DNA from: Anaerolineae bacterium
GTDB taxonomy: Bacteria; Chloroflexota; Anaerolineae; Aggregatilineales; Phototrophicaceae
Direction of reading: 5' to 3'
Length of the DNA: 64,000 bases
Assembly: GCA_022820125.1 (NCBI GenBank)
Contig: JAJEGA010000001.1
Span: 1-64,000, forward strand
The notes under the pieces: model-generated
The model's database searches: none
Seen by the model: only the letters and a program-made list of their open reading frames with translations
Told to the model about the DNA's origin: nothing
Shown here: piece after piece, positions 52,979-62,464 of the stretch
Numbering within the stretch: the first letter of the stretch is position 1
How the letters are laid out: each line of letters starts with the position of its first letter
Position numbers and translations under genes: made by a program

Positions 52979-53212
52979 ACGCGCTCCTGAATGCCACGAA
53001 GCCAGTCATGTTCTGTGTCGGCATCTTGCTGCGGCTTAGCCGTAAAATGCAAGGACGACCCTGTGGGTCGCCCCCGAAATGCATATCTGACTGATCCAAC
53101 CGGCTTAGAACATCAAGCTGCATGTCAGACGGAAGGCTCCGACAAGAGCCCTCCGCCCCATTGATTTGAATTGTTGAAGGCAGCTTCGTTAATCGGAAAG
53201 CGCCGCGACAGC
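52979..53212. other. Intergenic gap with one degraded family A palindrome
   Basis: GGACGACCCTGTGGGTCGCCCCC at about 53053-53076 resembles a worn copy. Also a G/C-rich imperfect inverted repeat around 53131-53158 (GGAAGGCTCCGAC...AGCCCTCCG). No gene seen. Confidence 0.4.
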
Positions 53213-54037
53213 CTAACGCCGCCGGCCCGGACGCCGACCGCGCCGCCCATCGACCACAAGCATTTCTTCGCTGACGTACTGCGCTTCATACGAATAGGCT
53301 TGCATCTGAACCGCCTGTTCCTGCGCCGCGACCACCATGCCGCAGCCCAGGCTGGCGTCGTTCAAGCAACGCAGCACATCCTGCCCCGGCGCCGTGGTCG
53401 TCAGGATGACCTGCGTCCGCTCGGCGTATGAGGCGTATTGTTCGACTTCGCGCAGCGCTTCCCGTCCGTCATAGAACATCATGCCGCCATCGCCCTCGGC
53501 ATACATGCGCACGCGCGATGCCGCCATACGCTCGCGATAAGCCGTCTGCATCTGCCGCTCGCTGGTTACGATCACGCTCCATTGCGGTTGATTGCGCAGC
53601 CGCAGAAGCTCCGCCTGAACCGCGCGCAATGCCTGGTCGGTCGCGAAGAGCTGCTCGTTGCGCTGCGCCAGCGCCTGCAAGGTCTGGCCCCAGCGCTGCT
53701 TCATCTGCTCCTGGCCGTGCCTCAAGACGACGATCTTGCTGCCGGCCGCTTCAAGCTGCTGCTGGCTCACTTCCAGCTTGCGCCCCATCCTGTCGACCTC
53801 GGCAGCAGTGCGGGCGAGCTCGTTCTCGCTGGCGACCAATTGCGCACGCGCGTTGTCAAGCGCGGATTGCGTCTTGCCAAGCTCGTACTGGCTGGCAGCC
53901 AATGCCTCATGAGCGGCGTTCAATTCACTCGTCAAATTCTTCACACCGCCGAACACCAGCACAGCGATGATCGCGAAGGTGATGAGCAAGCCGAGAAGCC
54001 GCGACCAAAACGGTGATCTTCCCTCTATACGCTTCAT
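53213..54037 (-). CDS. Membrane-anchored coiled-coil protein of unknown function
   Basis: 274 residues from the ATG at 54037 (MKRIEGRSPF), where GGAGGT lies 5 nt upstream. One N-terminal membrane helix (LLGLLITFAIIAVLVFGGV), then a long coiled coil (about 35-155, rich in Ala/Leu/Glu/Gln heptads), then a small globular part with two Cys (LRCLNDASLGCGMVV) and a basic RGRRPGRRR tail. No family recognised. The Arg-rich end could touch nucleic acid or membrane. It is upstream of the convergent or unrelated neighbours and appears monocistronic. Confidence 0.7.
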   Translation of the reverse strand: MKRIEGRSPFWSRLLGLLITFAIIAVLVFGGVKNLTSELNAAHEALAASQYELGKTQSALDNARAQLVASENELARTAAEVDRMGRKLEVSQQQLEAAGSKIVVLRHGQEQMKQRWGQTLQALAQRNEQLFATDQALRAVQAELLRLRNQPQWSVIVTSERQMQTAYRERMAASRVRMYAEGDGGMMFYDGREALREVEQYASYAERTQVILTTTAPGQDVLRCLNDASLGCGMVVAAQEQAVQMQAYSYEAQYVSEEMLVVDGRRGRRPGRRR

Positions 54038-54111
54038 TTCGACCTCCAAATAACTATGCAATTCTAGCGCGCATACTGACCGATTCTAGCGCAGCATGCG
54101 TTCATTCCACA

Positions 54112-54855
54112 TTAGTGTATCGCACTTGATTCGATAATGCCAACATTTGTCCCTTTTCGGATTGCCAATTTGACTTCGCCAATCGCCTTGGTCACCTCAA
54201 TATCGCGCGGGCAAGCCGGCGTGCAGTTGAAAATAGTGCGGCAGCGCCATACCCCATTCGGCTCGCTGAGGATATCCAGCCGCGCTTTACCCGCTTGATC
54301 GCGCGTATCAAAGATGAAGCGATGCGCCCCAACGATGGCGGCGGGACCTACATAATGCCCATTCGCCCAGAAACTGGGACAAGATGTCGTGCAGCATGCA
54401 CAAAGGATGCACTTGGTTGTATCATCGAATTGCTGGCGATCATCCTGCGTTTGCAGCCGCTCGCGGCCATCTTCCGGCAGCGGATCATCATTGACGAAGA
54501 AGGGCATCACCTGCTTGTAATGATCGAAGAAGGGCTCCATGTCGACGATCAGATCCTTGATCACCGGCAAGCCTAAAATCGGCTCCACCTGAACCTTCTC
54601 GCCCACATCGCGGATGAGAATCTTGCAAGCCAAGCGGTTGACGCCATTGATGCGCATGGCATCCGAGCCGCAGACGCCGTGCGCGCAGGAACGCCGCAGC
54701 GATAGCGACCCGTCCTGCTCCCACTTGATGCGGTGCAGCAATTCCAGCACACGGTCGGTCGGGTCGACATCAGCCAGCAAGAATTCCTGCCAATAAGGCT
54801 TTTCTTTGCCCGGCACATCCGGGTTCCGCCGTCTGATTCTGAAGGTGACGTCCAT
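54112..54855 (-). CDS. sdhB: Succinate dehydrogenase iron-sulfur subunit
   Basis: 247 residues. [2Fe-2S] ligands CAHGVCGSDAMRINGVNRLAC; [4Fe-4S] CILCACCTTSCP; [3Fe-4S] around CRTIFNCTPACPRDI. It passes electrons from SdhA to quinone at the inner face of the membrane. It follows a small membrane-protein frame and sdhA in the operon. Confidence 0.95.
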   Translation of the reverse strand: MDVTFRIRRRNPDVPGKEKPYWQEFLLADVDPTDRVLELLHRIKWEQDGSLSLRRSCAHGVCGSDAMRINGVNRLACKILIRDVGEKVQVEPILGLPVIKDLIVDMEPFFDHYKQVMPFFVNDDPLPEDGRERLQTQDDRQQFDDTTKCILCACCTTSCPSFWANGHYVGPAAIVGAHRFIFDTRDQAGKARLDILSEPNGVWRCRTIFNCTPACPRDIEVTKAIGEVKLAIRKGTNVGIIESSAIH

Positions 54856-54870
54856 TCGCTCAAGTCCTGT

Positions 54871-55167
54871 CTATATGCGGATAAACATGAAGCGCGCCAG
54901 GGTAAATATTGAGATTGAAATACAAGCCGCAAAAATCACGCGGTCTTCTTTGGAAAGCGATTTTATGAATCCCTCTAGCTTCACCGCTTCTATCAGCAGC
55001 GCGCCCGCTGCTTTTAGCAGATAAAGCCGAATATGCAATTCAACATAACGAATGCGCAAATAAATGTACTCAATGAGCAAGCAGGTAAATTGAACCTGCG
55101 CGATGATCAATTTTATTATCGGTCTGTCCTTCATATCGGCATACTCATCTTCGCAAGCGTCTATCAA
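54871..55167 (-). CDS. Small membrane protein in the sdh operon (unknown)
   Basis: 98 residues from a TTG that overlaps the sdhA stop (TTGA). Ile/Leu/Arg-rich, with a C-terminal hydrophobic segment (VIFAACISISIFTLARFMF). The base composition is much more AT-rich than its neighbours. It fills the gap between sdhA and sdhB exactly. No family recognised; it is not an obvious SdhD (no heme His pattern). The absence of a good ribosome site keeps this tentative. Confidence 0.4.
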   Translation of the reverse strand: MIDACEDEYADMKDRPIIKLIIAQVQFTCLLIEYIYLRIRYVELHIRLYLLKAAGALLIEAVKLEGFIKSLSKEDRVIFAACISISIFTLARFMFIRI

Positions 55168-57008
55168 TAAACGCGCTCAACGGGCCGGAACTTCTGCTGA
55201 TCTTCCGGGGCGCCCTCTTCTATTTCCGCCTCCCAAAGCGACAGATCCACTTTCTTGTCGAAGCGGGCTTCGTACGCCGGGTCGCTCATCGCGCCCGTCT
55301 GGTAAATCAGCGAATGGACGAGCCAATTCTTGTCATCGCGCTTTTTGAAGTCTTCGCGGCTATGGGCGCCGCGGCTCTCCTTCCGCTCAAGCGCCGCCCG
55401 CGCGGTGACATCAGCCAGATCCAGCAGACAGCCAAATTCCCAAGCCTCCATCAAATCGGTATTAAAGACGCGCGACTTGTCGTCTATCTGCAAATCCTTG
55501 GTGAAGCGCTCGCGCAATTCCGCCAGGTCATCAATGCCCTGCGTCAGAGTTTCTTCGCTGCGGAAGACACCCACATTGTCCATCATCGTCTCTTGCATTT
55601 TGGCGCGCAGCTCGCCCGGGCGCGACCCACCGGAGCCGTTGCGAATCCGCTCGAATTCGGCTTCTATCTCGGCGCCGGCGTCTTTCGGCAGCGGCGCCCA
55701 ATCCGCCCGTTTGACATACTCCGCCATCTTCATGCCGCCGCGCCGCCCGAAGACGACGAGATCAACCAGCGAATTTGTGCCCAGTCGATTGGCGCCGTGC
55801 ACACTGACGCAAGCGGTCTCGCCCGCCGCGTATGCCCCCGCCATCACAGCGCCATTAGCATCAATGACGACTTCGGCATCGATATTGGTCGGGATCCCGC
55901 CCATGGCGTAATGCGCCGTCGGCTGCACCGGCATCGGCTCTGTCACCGGATCGACGCCCAAGTAAGTGCGGCAGAAGTCGAGGATATCGGGCAGCTTGCG
56001 CTCGACAGTTGAGTCGTCGATGAAGTCGGCACGGTCGCGCCCTTCTTCGGCGAAATAGCGATTGACCGTCTGCGGCCGCACATCAAGGTGCATATAGCCG
56101 CGATTCTTGATGCTGCGCCCCGCCCGCGTTTCCAGGTATATCGCGCGGCTGACCACATCGCGGCTGGCCAGATCTTTGGCGCTGGGCGCATAGCGCTCCA
56201 TAAAGCGCTCGCCCACACTGTTGATCAAGACGCCGCCCTCGCCTCGCACGCCTTCGGTGATCAGAATGCCCATGCGATAGATGCCGGTCGGGTGGAATTG
56301 GAAGAACTCCATATCTTGCAGCGGCACCCCCCGCCGCAGCGCAATCGCGGCGCCATCGCCGGTCAGCGAATGGGCGTTGCTCGTCACCGACCAGCAGCGC
56401 CCCCAGCCGCCAGTGGCGAAAAAGCTCGCCTTGCCCTGGAAGATGTGAAACTCGCCCGTGCCCAGCTCAATGGCGACAACGCCGGCGACGGTCCCATCGA
56501 CGACAATCATGTCCACCACTTGGAATTCATCAAAGAAGTTGACTTCGTTCTTGATGCACTGCTGATAGAGCGTCTGCAAGATCATATGCCCGGTGCGGTC
56601 GGCGGCATGACAGGCGCGCCGCACCAGCTCTTCGCCGAAGTTGCGCGTATGCCCGCCGAAGCGCCGCTGACTGATGCGCTTTTCCGACGTGCGGTCGAAG
56701 GGCAATCCCATGTGCTCCAGCTCAATCACCGCTTCCACCGCGTTCTCCGCCAGGATTTTCGCCGCGTGCTGATCAGTCAGGTAATCGCCGCCTTTAACCG
56801 TGTCGTAGGTGTGGTAGATCGGCTTATCTTCATCCAGGTTGCCCAGCGCCGCGCCGATGCCGCCCTGCGCCGTGCCGGTATGACTGCGCGTCGGGTAGAG
56901 TTTGCTGACCACCGCGACGTCAGCGCCGCTCTTGCTGGCATAAAGCGCCGCCATCAGCCCCGCGCCGCCCGCGCCTATAATGATCGCATCGTGCTTGTGG
57001 ATTTGCAT
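55164..57008 (-). CDS. sdhA: Succinate dehydrogenase flavoprotein subunit
   Basis: 614 residues. FAD-binding HDAIIIGAGGAGLMAALYAS; covalent-FAD His in RSHTGTAQGGIGAALGN; active-site HPTGIY and catalytic Arg in the LITEGVRGEGG region; C-terminal ARAALERKESRGAHSREDF. It oxidises succinate to fumarate in the TCA cycle. The GGGGGC 5' of the ATG serves as ribosome site. Follows the cytochrome b gene by 59 nt. Confidence 0.96.
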   Translation of the reverse strand: MQIHKHDAIIIGAGGAGLMAALYASKSGADVAVVSKLYPTRSHTGTAQGGIGAALGNLDEDKPIYHTYDTVKGGDYLTDQHAAKILAENAVEAVIELEHMGLPFDRTSEKRISQRRFGGHTRNFGEELVRRACHAADRTGHMILQTLYQQCIKNEVNFFDEFQVVDMIVVDGTVAGVVAIELGTGEFHIFQGKASFFATGGWGRCWSVTSNAHSLTGDGAAIALRRGVPLQDMEFFQFHPTGIYRMGILITEGVRGEGGVLINSVGERFMERYAPSAKDLASRDVVSRAIYLETRAGRSIKNRGYMHLDVRPQTVNRYFAEEGRDRADFIDDSTVERKLPDILDFCRTYLGVDPVTEPMPVQPTAHYAMGGIPTNIDAEVVIDANGAVMAGAYAAGETACVSVHGANRLGTNSLVDLVVFGRRGGMKMAEYVKRADWAPLPKDAGAEIEAEFERIRNGSGGSRPGELRAKMQETMMDNVGVFRSEETLTQGIDDLAELRERFTKDLQIDDKSRVFNTDLMEAWEFGCLLDLADVTARAALERKESRGAHSREDFKKRDDKNWLVHSLIYQTGAMSDPAYEARFDKKVDLSLWEAEIEEGAPEDQQKFRPVERVY

Positions 57009-57067
57009 TCAGCCCCCATCAGGCGAGCGATCCCGCCAGCCGCGCCAACGCAGACCGGCAATCGCCC

Positions 57068-58156
57068 CTACTGGTCCTCAGTCAGATACGCTTCCAGCGC
57101 CGCCGGCAACTCTTCGCCGCGCAATTCGTAGATCTCCGCCGTCGCCGCCATCGCCTCGTCTACGATATCCTTCTCTAGCGGAACCAGCAAAGACGCCCCG
57201 CCCACCGCCAGCAGAATCGCCGCCATCACCGTGCAAAGCGCGACCGCCGTCCGCCGGGCGAAGTCGCTGCCGCTGGTGTAATCGGTTAATACATAACGCA
57301 GCCCGTTAAAGCCGTGTATCGTCACCAGCACCAACAGGAAGAGATCATAAACGCGCCAGACAAACAGCCCGCCAGCGGCATAAGACCAGCGATGATACAC
57401 GAATTCGACCGCGCTGGGCGCCGCGCCGATCGTGCCATTAACCGCCATCGTGCCAGCCACTTCCTGCGCCGCCGTGATATCGAAGACGCCCTGCACCACA
57501 TGCATCAGCGCCAGGTGGCCAAAGACCAGCGGCACAATTAGAATCCCGCTCAAGCGCATAAAACCCCACCAGAAACGCTCGATCGGGCTCGCCTGCGGAT
57601 ACTTGCCGCGCGCGGGCGCATCGCCTCTGATTAGACTGTAAAGCGCCGCCAGCACGATCGCCGCCGCCAGCACGCCGACGAAACCGGCGATGAATGGCAG
57701 CTGCTCCAGGATCGAGAAGACCACCACATCCAGCATCTTGTCGCCGGCGATGGCGGCCTCGGTCACATAAAAGTCGACGACATGCGATAGCATGCCCAGG
57801 AAGACCGGCGCCAGCACCAGCAAGGTCAAGACGAGCACCGCCACTGCCGCCTGCGCTTGATGCCGCCAAAGCTCCGGCTTGTAATCGAATATCACAATAC
57901 GAATGCCGTTGAAGGCATGATAAACAACCGCGAAGACCAGGCCGAACTCGCCCAGCGTGAACAAGGGCGATTGATAAGCGGCGATGGCTTTGACATAGAG
58001 GTCGGGATAGAAGACGGCCCAAGACGTGTCGATGACATGCAGCGCCAGGAAGAGCACGACGCCGACGCCGGTGAGACGATGCAGCACCCAACTCCACTGA
58101 CCGATCGCGCCGCGGTAACGCAGAGTCTCCCGCACCGTTAGCACTAGAGAAGTCAA
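57068..58156 (-). CDS. sdhC: Succinate dehydrogenase cytochrome b: fused SdhC-SdhD-type membrane subunit
   Basis: 362 residues from a TTG at 58156 with AAAGGG just upstream; the open frame extends to 58204. The first half (about 15-120) is SdhC-like: QWSWVLHRLTGVGVVLFLAL and YHAFNGIRIVIFDY. The second half (about 200-330) repeats the theme: FMRLSGILIVPLVFGHLALM and IHGFNGLRYVLTDYT. Each half therefore offers heme-b His and the family FNG-R motif. It replaces the usual separate sdhC and sdhD genes and is first in the operon. Confidence 0.85.
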   Translation of the reverse strand: MTSLVLTVRETLRYRGAIGQWSWVLHRLTGVGVVLFLALHVIDTSWAVFYPDLYVKAIAAYQSPLFTLGEFGLVFAVVYHAFNGIRIVIFDYKPELWRHQAQAAVAVLVLTLLVLAPVFLGMLSHVVDFYVTEAAIAGDKMLDVVVFSILEQLPFIAGFVGVLAAAIVLAALYSLIRGDAPARGKYPQASPIERFWWGFMRLSGILIVPLVFGHLALMHVVQGVFDITAAQEVAGTMAVNGTIGAAPSAVEFVYHRWSYAAGGLFVWRVYDLFLLVLVTIHGFNGLRYVLTDYTSGSDFARRTAVALCTVMAAILLAVGGASLLVPLEKDIVDEAMAATAEIYELRGEELPAALEAYLTEDQ

Positions 58157-58333
58157 GCGATTCCCTTTCTCATTCCAGCCCTGCGGACCTCGCCCGCAAT
58201 TCAAGCAACGCCGTTCATTATAACACGAGCGTAAACGCGCGAAAGGGGAAGCCAGCCGGCGCCGTTGAAGCCAATGTTGACAGTCGGTTAAATCAGAGTA
58301 AGCTGAATGCGGCGTTGAACGGGAGTCAACGAT

Positions 58334-59803
58334 ATGGATATTAGTGAATTGATTGCGGGATTGGATGGTTTTAGCTTGTTCGTTGGCGCGGTCATTGGTT
58401 TGCTGGCCGGCGTCAGTATGCTGATGCTAACGCGCTACAGCATGAAACGCTCCTTCAACCAGGCGCTGGAGCAGCAGAAGTCTACCTTTGATGGAACGCT
58501 TGGCGAGACCAAAAGCGCTTACGAGCGCGCCGCCAGCGACATGAAAGCCTCTTTTGAAAGCCTGTCCAACGAAGCGCTGCTGCGAAATCAACAGGAATTC
58601 CTGGACTTGGCAAAGAGCCGATTCGAGGATCAGGAGAAGCAACACAACTCGACGCTTGAAAGCAAGAAAGAGCTGATCGACCAGCAGTTGCAGTCCATGT
58701 CAACGTCGATGACAAAAACGCTGGATACAGTCCCCACTGAATTGGAGAAGAATCAGAATAGGGTCGCCGATGTTTTGGACAAGTCAACAAAAGACCTCAA
58801 GGATTCCAATCAAAATTACTTGAACCAACTGACTGAGAAAGCGGATACGCAGACCAAAGCGCATAATAAGGAACTTGACTCCAAGAAAGAACTCATCGAC
58901 CAACGCCTGACCGATATGGATGTCAAGCTGGGCAAGGTCGAGCAACTGGTGCAGGACTTGCAGGCCGATCGCAAGGCACAATTCGGCGAGCTCGGCGAAC
59001 GGCTGCAAAACCTGACTTCAACCGCTAATTCGCTCCAAAGAGCGCTGGCGGACAACCGCGCCCGCGGCCAATGGGGCGAGCGCATGGCTGAGGATATGCT
59101 CAGTTTTATGGGCTTGGTCGAGGGGGTGAATTATACCAAACAGAGCGCCCTGGAAGCAGGCACCCGCCCGGACTTCACCTTCCTGTTCCCCAACCAAAAG
59201 TCGCTGAACATGGATGCGAAATTCCCGCTGGACAATTACCTGCGTTATATCGAGGCTGATAACGAGGCGGAAAAGAAGGAATTCAGCCAGAAGTTCCTGC
59301 GCGATGTGAGCCAACGCGTGAGCGAAATTCAAAAACGAGATTACATCGCGGCGGAGACCTTGGATTGCGTGCTGATTTTTATCCCCAACGAACAAGTCTA
59401 TCGCTTCATCTATGAAGAAGACCAGCGGATCATAGACAACGCGCTCAAGCAGAAAGTCATCATGTGCTCGCCCTTGACGCTCTATATCGTGCTAGCGGTG
59501 ATACGGCAGGCGGCGCAGAACTTCAATATCGAGCAGCGCTCACAAGAAATTGTCAACGTCGTCAACGATATTCGCAAAGAATGGGAAAAATATACTGGGC
59601 AGATGGACAAGCTGGAACGTCGATTCAAAGGGATGCACGACGACTTTCACGCTTTGACCGGTACGCGAACCAGACAGTTGGATCGAAAATTCGTGAAAAT
59701 CGACAACTTCACCACCAGCGACGATTTGCAAGCGAGCGACGACTTCAGCCCGCCGCGTTTGCCCGATGCGCCGGTCAAACCGGTCGACGAACTGCCCTTC
59801 TAG
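58334..59803 (+). CDS. rmuC: RmuC-family DNA recombination protein
   Basis: 489 residues. One N-terminal membrane helix (LFVGAVIGLLAGVSMLMLTR), a long coiled coil (about 35-230) with LESKKELIDQQL/LDSKKELIDQRL repeats, then the nuclease-like RmuC core: RARGQWGERMAEDMLSFMGL, GTRPDFTFLFPNQKSLNMDA then KFPLDNYLRY, and LIFIPNEQVYRFI. The Asp and Lys positions match the PD-(D/E)xK-like centre. RmuC limits inversions and recombination in E. coli. It converges with the yvcK-like gene, overlapping by 4 nt. Confidence 0.93.
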   Translation: MDISELIAGLDGFSLFVGAVIGLLAGVSMLMLTRYSMKRSFNQALEQQKSTFDGTLGETKSAYERAASDMKASFESLSNEALLRNQQEFLDLAKSRFEDQEKQHNSTLESKKELIDQQLQSMSTSMTKTLDTVPTELEKNQNRVADVLDKSTKDLKDSNQNYLNQLTEKADTQTKAHNKELDSKKELIDQRLTDMDVKLGKVEQLVQDLQADRKAQFGELGERLQNLTSTANSLQRALADNRARGQWGERMAEDMLSFMGLVEGVNYTKQSALEAGTRPDFTFLFPNQKSLNMDAKFPLDNYLRYIEADNEAEKKEFSQKFLRDVSQRVSEIQKRDYIAAETLDCVLIFIPNEQVYRFIYEEDQRIIDNALKQKVIMCSPLTLYIVLAVIRQAAQNFNIEQRSQEIVNVVNDIRKEWEKYTGQMDKLERRFKGMHDDFHALTGTRTRQLDRKFVKIDNFTTSDDLQASDDFSPPRLPDAPVKPVDELPF

Positions 59804-60825
59804 CGCTCGGCGACCGCCGCGCCCGCCCCCAGCAGCTCCATCAAGGTATTGGCGATAAGCTCCGGATTGTGGCGAATCGTGTCTTGCTTCTGCCATAGCT
59901 CCCGCTTGCCCGACTTTGTATCGGCGACATCAGCCAGTTTAGGCTGTACGTTCATCGTCAGAATATTGTGGATCTCGTGTGAGGTGGGCAGCAGCACATC
60001 AACCTTCTCGCGCGCGTACAATTTCATCAGCTCATCGCTCGGATGCGACGAATTCAACACCACATAATCGAGCACGCCAATGCCCAGGTATGAAATCACC
60101 TGCCGCACATGATCGGACAGCGTGTAATCGTCAGTCTGCCCTGGCTGCGTCGTCGTATTGCAGACGTAGACTTTCATCGCTTTTGAATCGCGGATCGCCT
60201 GCGATATTTCCTTAAACGCGAGGCAGGCGATCACCGTGGTAAAGAGGCTTCCAGGACCGATGGTGATCAAATCCGCATCGAGGATCGCGTCCACCGCCGG
60301 CTGGTAGGCAGTCGCCTCCGGGTTCTGCACGAAGATGCGCTTGATCGCCGCTTTGTCCAGGCGCCGTACATTGAACTCCTGTTCCACAATCGTGCCGTCC
60401 ACCAGCTCCGCGCAGATATGCGTATTCTCTTCCGTGACCGGGTAAATACTCGCCCGCAGTTTCAGGACTTCGCTGATCTGTTCGATCGCCCGCACAAAGC
60501 TGCCTGACATCTGCGTCAGAGCGGCGATGAAAAGATTGCCAAAAGCCATGCCATCCAACTGGGGATCGCCCGGCGCCGCAATTCGATGCTGCATCAAGCG
60601 CGGCAGCAGCGAGTCATCATCAAGCGCCAGGGTCGCCAGCGCGTTGCGGATATCGCCCGGGGCGGGAATCTGGGCGAATTCACGCACGATGCCGGTGCTG
60701 CGCCCGGTGTCGGTCACCGCGATGATGCCGGTCAGATTGTCGAAGTGACCCTGCATGCCGCGCATGATCTGCACGGCGCCCAATCCGCCGCCGATGGATA
60801 CAACTTTTGTCCCGCTCTGTCTCAT
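59800..60825 (-). CDS. yvcK: YvcK/CofD-family gluconeogenesis factor-like protein
   Basis: 341 residues from the ATG at 60825 (MRQSGTKVVSIGGGLGAVQI), with GAGG upstream. The open frame continues further but without homology. CofD/YvcK blocks: GIIAVTDTGRSTGIVREF (compare the usual DDGGSSG), PAPGDIRNALATLA and DADLITIGPGSLFTTVIACL. In Bacillus, YvcK is needed on gluconeogenic carbon and affects cell wall; it binds UDP-sugars. The altered loop makes ligand assignment uncertain. No rapZ or whiA is adjacent. Confidence 0.85.
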   Translation of the reverse strand: MRQSGTKVVSIGGGLGAVQIMRGMQGHFDNLTGIIAVTDTGRSTGIVREFAQIPAPGDIRNALATLALDDDSLLPRLMQHRIAAPGDPQLDGMAFGNLFIAALTQMSGSFVRAIEQISEVLKLRASIYPVTEENTHICAELVDGTIVEQEFNVRRLDKAAIKRIFVQNPEATAYQPAVDAILDADLITIGPGSLFTTVIACLAFKEISQAIRDSKAMKVYVCNTTTQPGQTDDYTLSDHVRQVISYLGIGVLDYVVLNSSHPSDELMKLYAREKVDVLLPTSHEIHNILTMNVQPKLADVADTKSGKRELWQKQDTIRHNPELIANTLMELLGAGAAVAER

Positions 60826-61052
60826 CCCAGCCTCGATCGTTTGGCGAAACTTAGCTAAGTATAGCGCAGATTCTTTGACGCCGAATTGACATGGCGAACG
60901 GATTTCAGCGCGCATCGCCCGCACTGTTGCCGGCTTCGCCCCCGCCTGGCGCGCCCGCGCCGCCTAGACGCATTGGCGGACCCAACTGGCAAATCAGCCA
61001 ACTTATGCCATTATAACGGTTGCGAACACACGCCGAATCCTGCGAGAGGTCC

Positions 61053-62402
61053 ATGCCTCGAACACGGGCCGAGAAGACGCTCTTCACCCTCATCCTGCTG
61101 GGCTATCTTGTCGCCGGCGCGCTCTATGCCATATACAGTCCGCCCTGGCAAGCGCCTGACGAACCGGCGCACTTCAACTATATCCGGCAGGTGGCGGAAG
61201 ACGGCTGCTGCCCACGAATAGAAACCGGCGACTGGGACAGCGACTATCTGGCGCGGCTTACGACGGCGCGCTTCGCGCCAGCGCATCTCGACCGGCTCGA
61301 CTCGATTCAATACGAAGATCATCACCCGCCGCTCTATTACCTATTGGCTTCGCTCGTCTACCATTTAAGCGGAGGCGATTTGATTGCGCTGCGGCTCTTC
61401 TCGGTTATGCTTGGCGCCGCCGTCGTCTGCTTGAGCTACGCCGTCGGCCGCCGCGTAATTCCCGGGCAGCCGCAAGTCGCGCTCGGGGCGATGGCGCTGA
61501 TCGCCTTTCTCCCGCAGCACCTGAGCATGATGGCATCGGTCAACAACGACGCGCTGGCAGAAGCGCTCGTCGCGCTTACACTCCTCTGGCTGATACGTTT
61601 TCTGAACTCAGAAAGCGTAGCGATTTGGCAGCTGGGGCTGATCGTCGGCATGGCGCTGCTGACGAAGATCACGATTTACTTTCTGGCGCTTATCGTCCCG
61701 CTAGCCTTCTGGCTCAAGTGGCGGCGCGATAAACAACCGCCGCTCGCGCTGCTGCATTCCCTCGCCATCTTCGCATTGATTGCGGGCGCCGCCGGCGGCT
61801 TCTGGTGGCTGCGCAATATCGCCGTCTACGGCTTCCCCGACTTCCTCGCTTTGGGCGCCCACGACGCGGTGGTCGCCGATCAGCCGCGCACCGCCGACTA
61901 CATCGCGCAGCACGGATTAGGCACTACCGTCGCGCAGATGACAAGCACGACATTCAAGAGCTTCTGGGGTCAATTCGGCTGGATGGCGCTGCCGCTGGAT
62001 AGCGTATTCGGCGGCTGGCTCTATCGCGGCTTCGCGCTGCTGCTACTAGCGGGCTTTACGGGCGCTCTGCTGGCTCGCCGCTATGGCGCCGCCAAGGAAC
62101 CGGAGCCCCCGCGACCGCGCTTTCCCCGCCCGGTATTCATCATCTTGCTGACGACAGCGCTCTTAGTCGCATTGCAGTTCAGCTACTACAACCTTGAGTT
62201 TCAGCAATGGCAAGGGCGTTACCTTTTCCCCGCGCTGATTCCAATCGCCTTGACATTGGCCTACGGCCTCGATTGGTGGCGCGTCCGCATACTCTCGCGC
62301 TGGGATGCTTTTCTTTGGCTGACGCCCCTGACGCTTTCCAGCCTGGTCGCCTTGGACATTTATCTGCTGTTTCGCGTGATCGCGCCGGGCTTGTCGCCGT
62401 GA
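61053..62402 (+). CDS. Polytopic glycosyltransferase-like membrane protein (DUF2142/GT39-like)
   Basis: 449 residues from the ATG at 61053 (GAGAGG upstream). First helix LFTLILLGYLVAGALYAIYS; then PPWQAPDEPAHFNYIRQVAE and DHHPPLYYLLASL, the acidic first-loop motifs of GT-C lipid-sugar-dependent transferases. About ten helices. It would transfer a sugar from a polyprenyl-phosphate donor on the outer face. It stands alone and the acceptor is unknown. Confidence 0.8.
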   Translation: MPRTRAEKTLFTLILLGYLVAGALYAIYSPPWQAPDEPAHFNYIRQVAEDGCCPRIETGDWDSDYLARLTTARFAPAHLDRLDSIQYEDHHPPLYYLLASLVYHLSGGDLIALRLFSVMLGAAVVCLSYAVGRRVIPGQPQVALGAMALIAFLPQHLSMMASVNNDALAEALVALTLLWLIRFLNSESVAIWQLGLIVGMALLTKITIYFLALIVPLAFWLKWRRDKQPPLALLHSLAIFALIAGAAGGFWWLRNIAVYGFPDFLALGAHDAVVADQPRTADYIAQHGLGTTVAQMTSTTFKSFWGQFGWMALPLDSVFGGWLYRGFALLLLAGFTGALLARRYGAAKEPEPPRPRFPRPVFIILLTTALLVALQFSYYNLEFQQWQGRYLFPALIPIALTLAYGLDWWRVRILSRWDAFLWLTPLTLSSLVALDIYLLFRVIAPGLSP

Positions 62403-62464
62403 CGAACAAGCGCTAGTTCAAGCAGGCGACCCAATAGCACGCCCCTTCACAATTCTCAAGCGGA

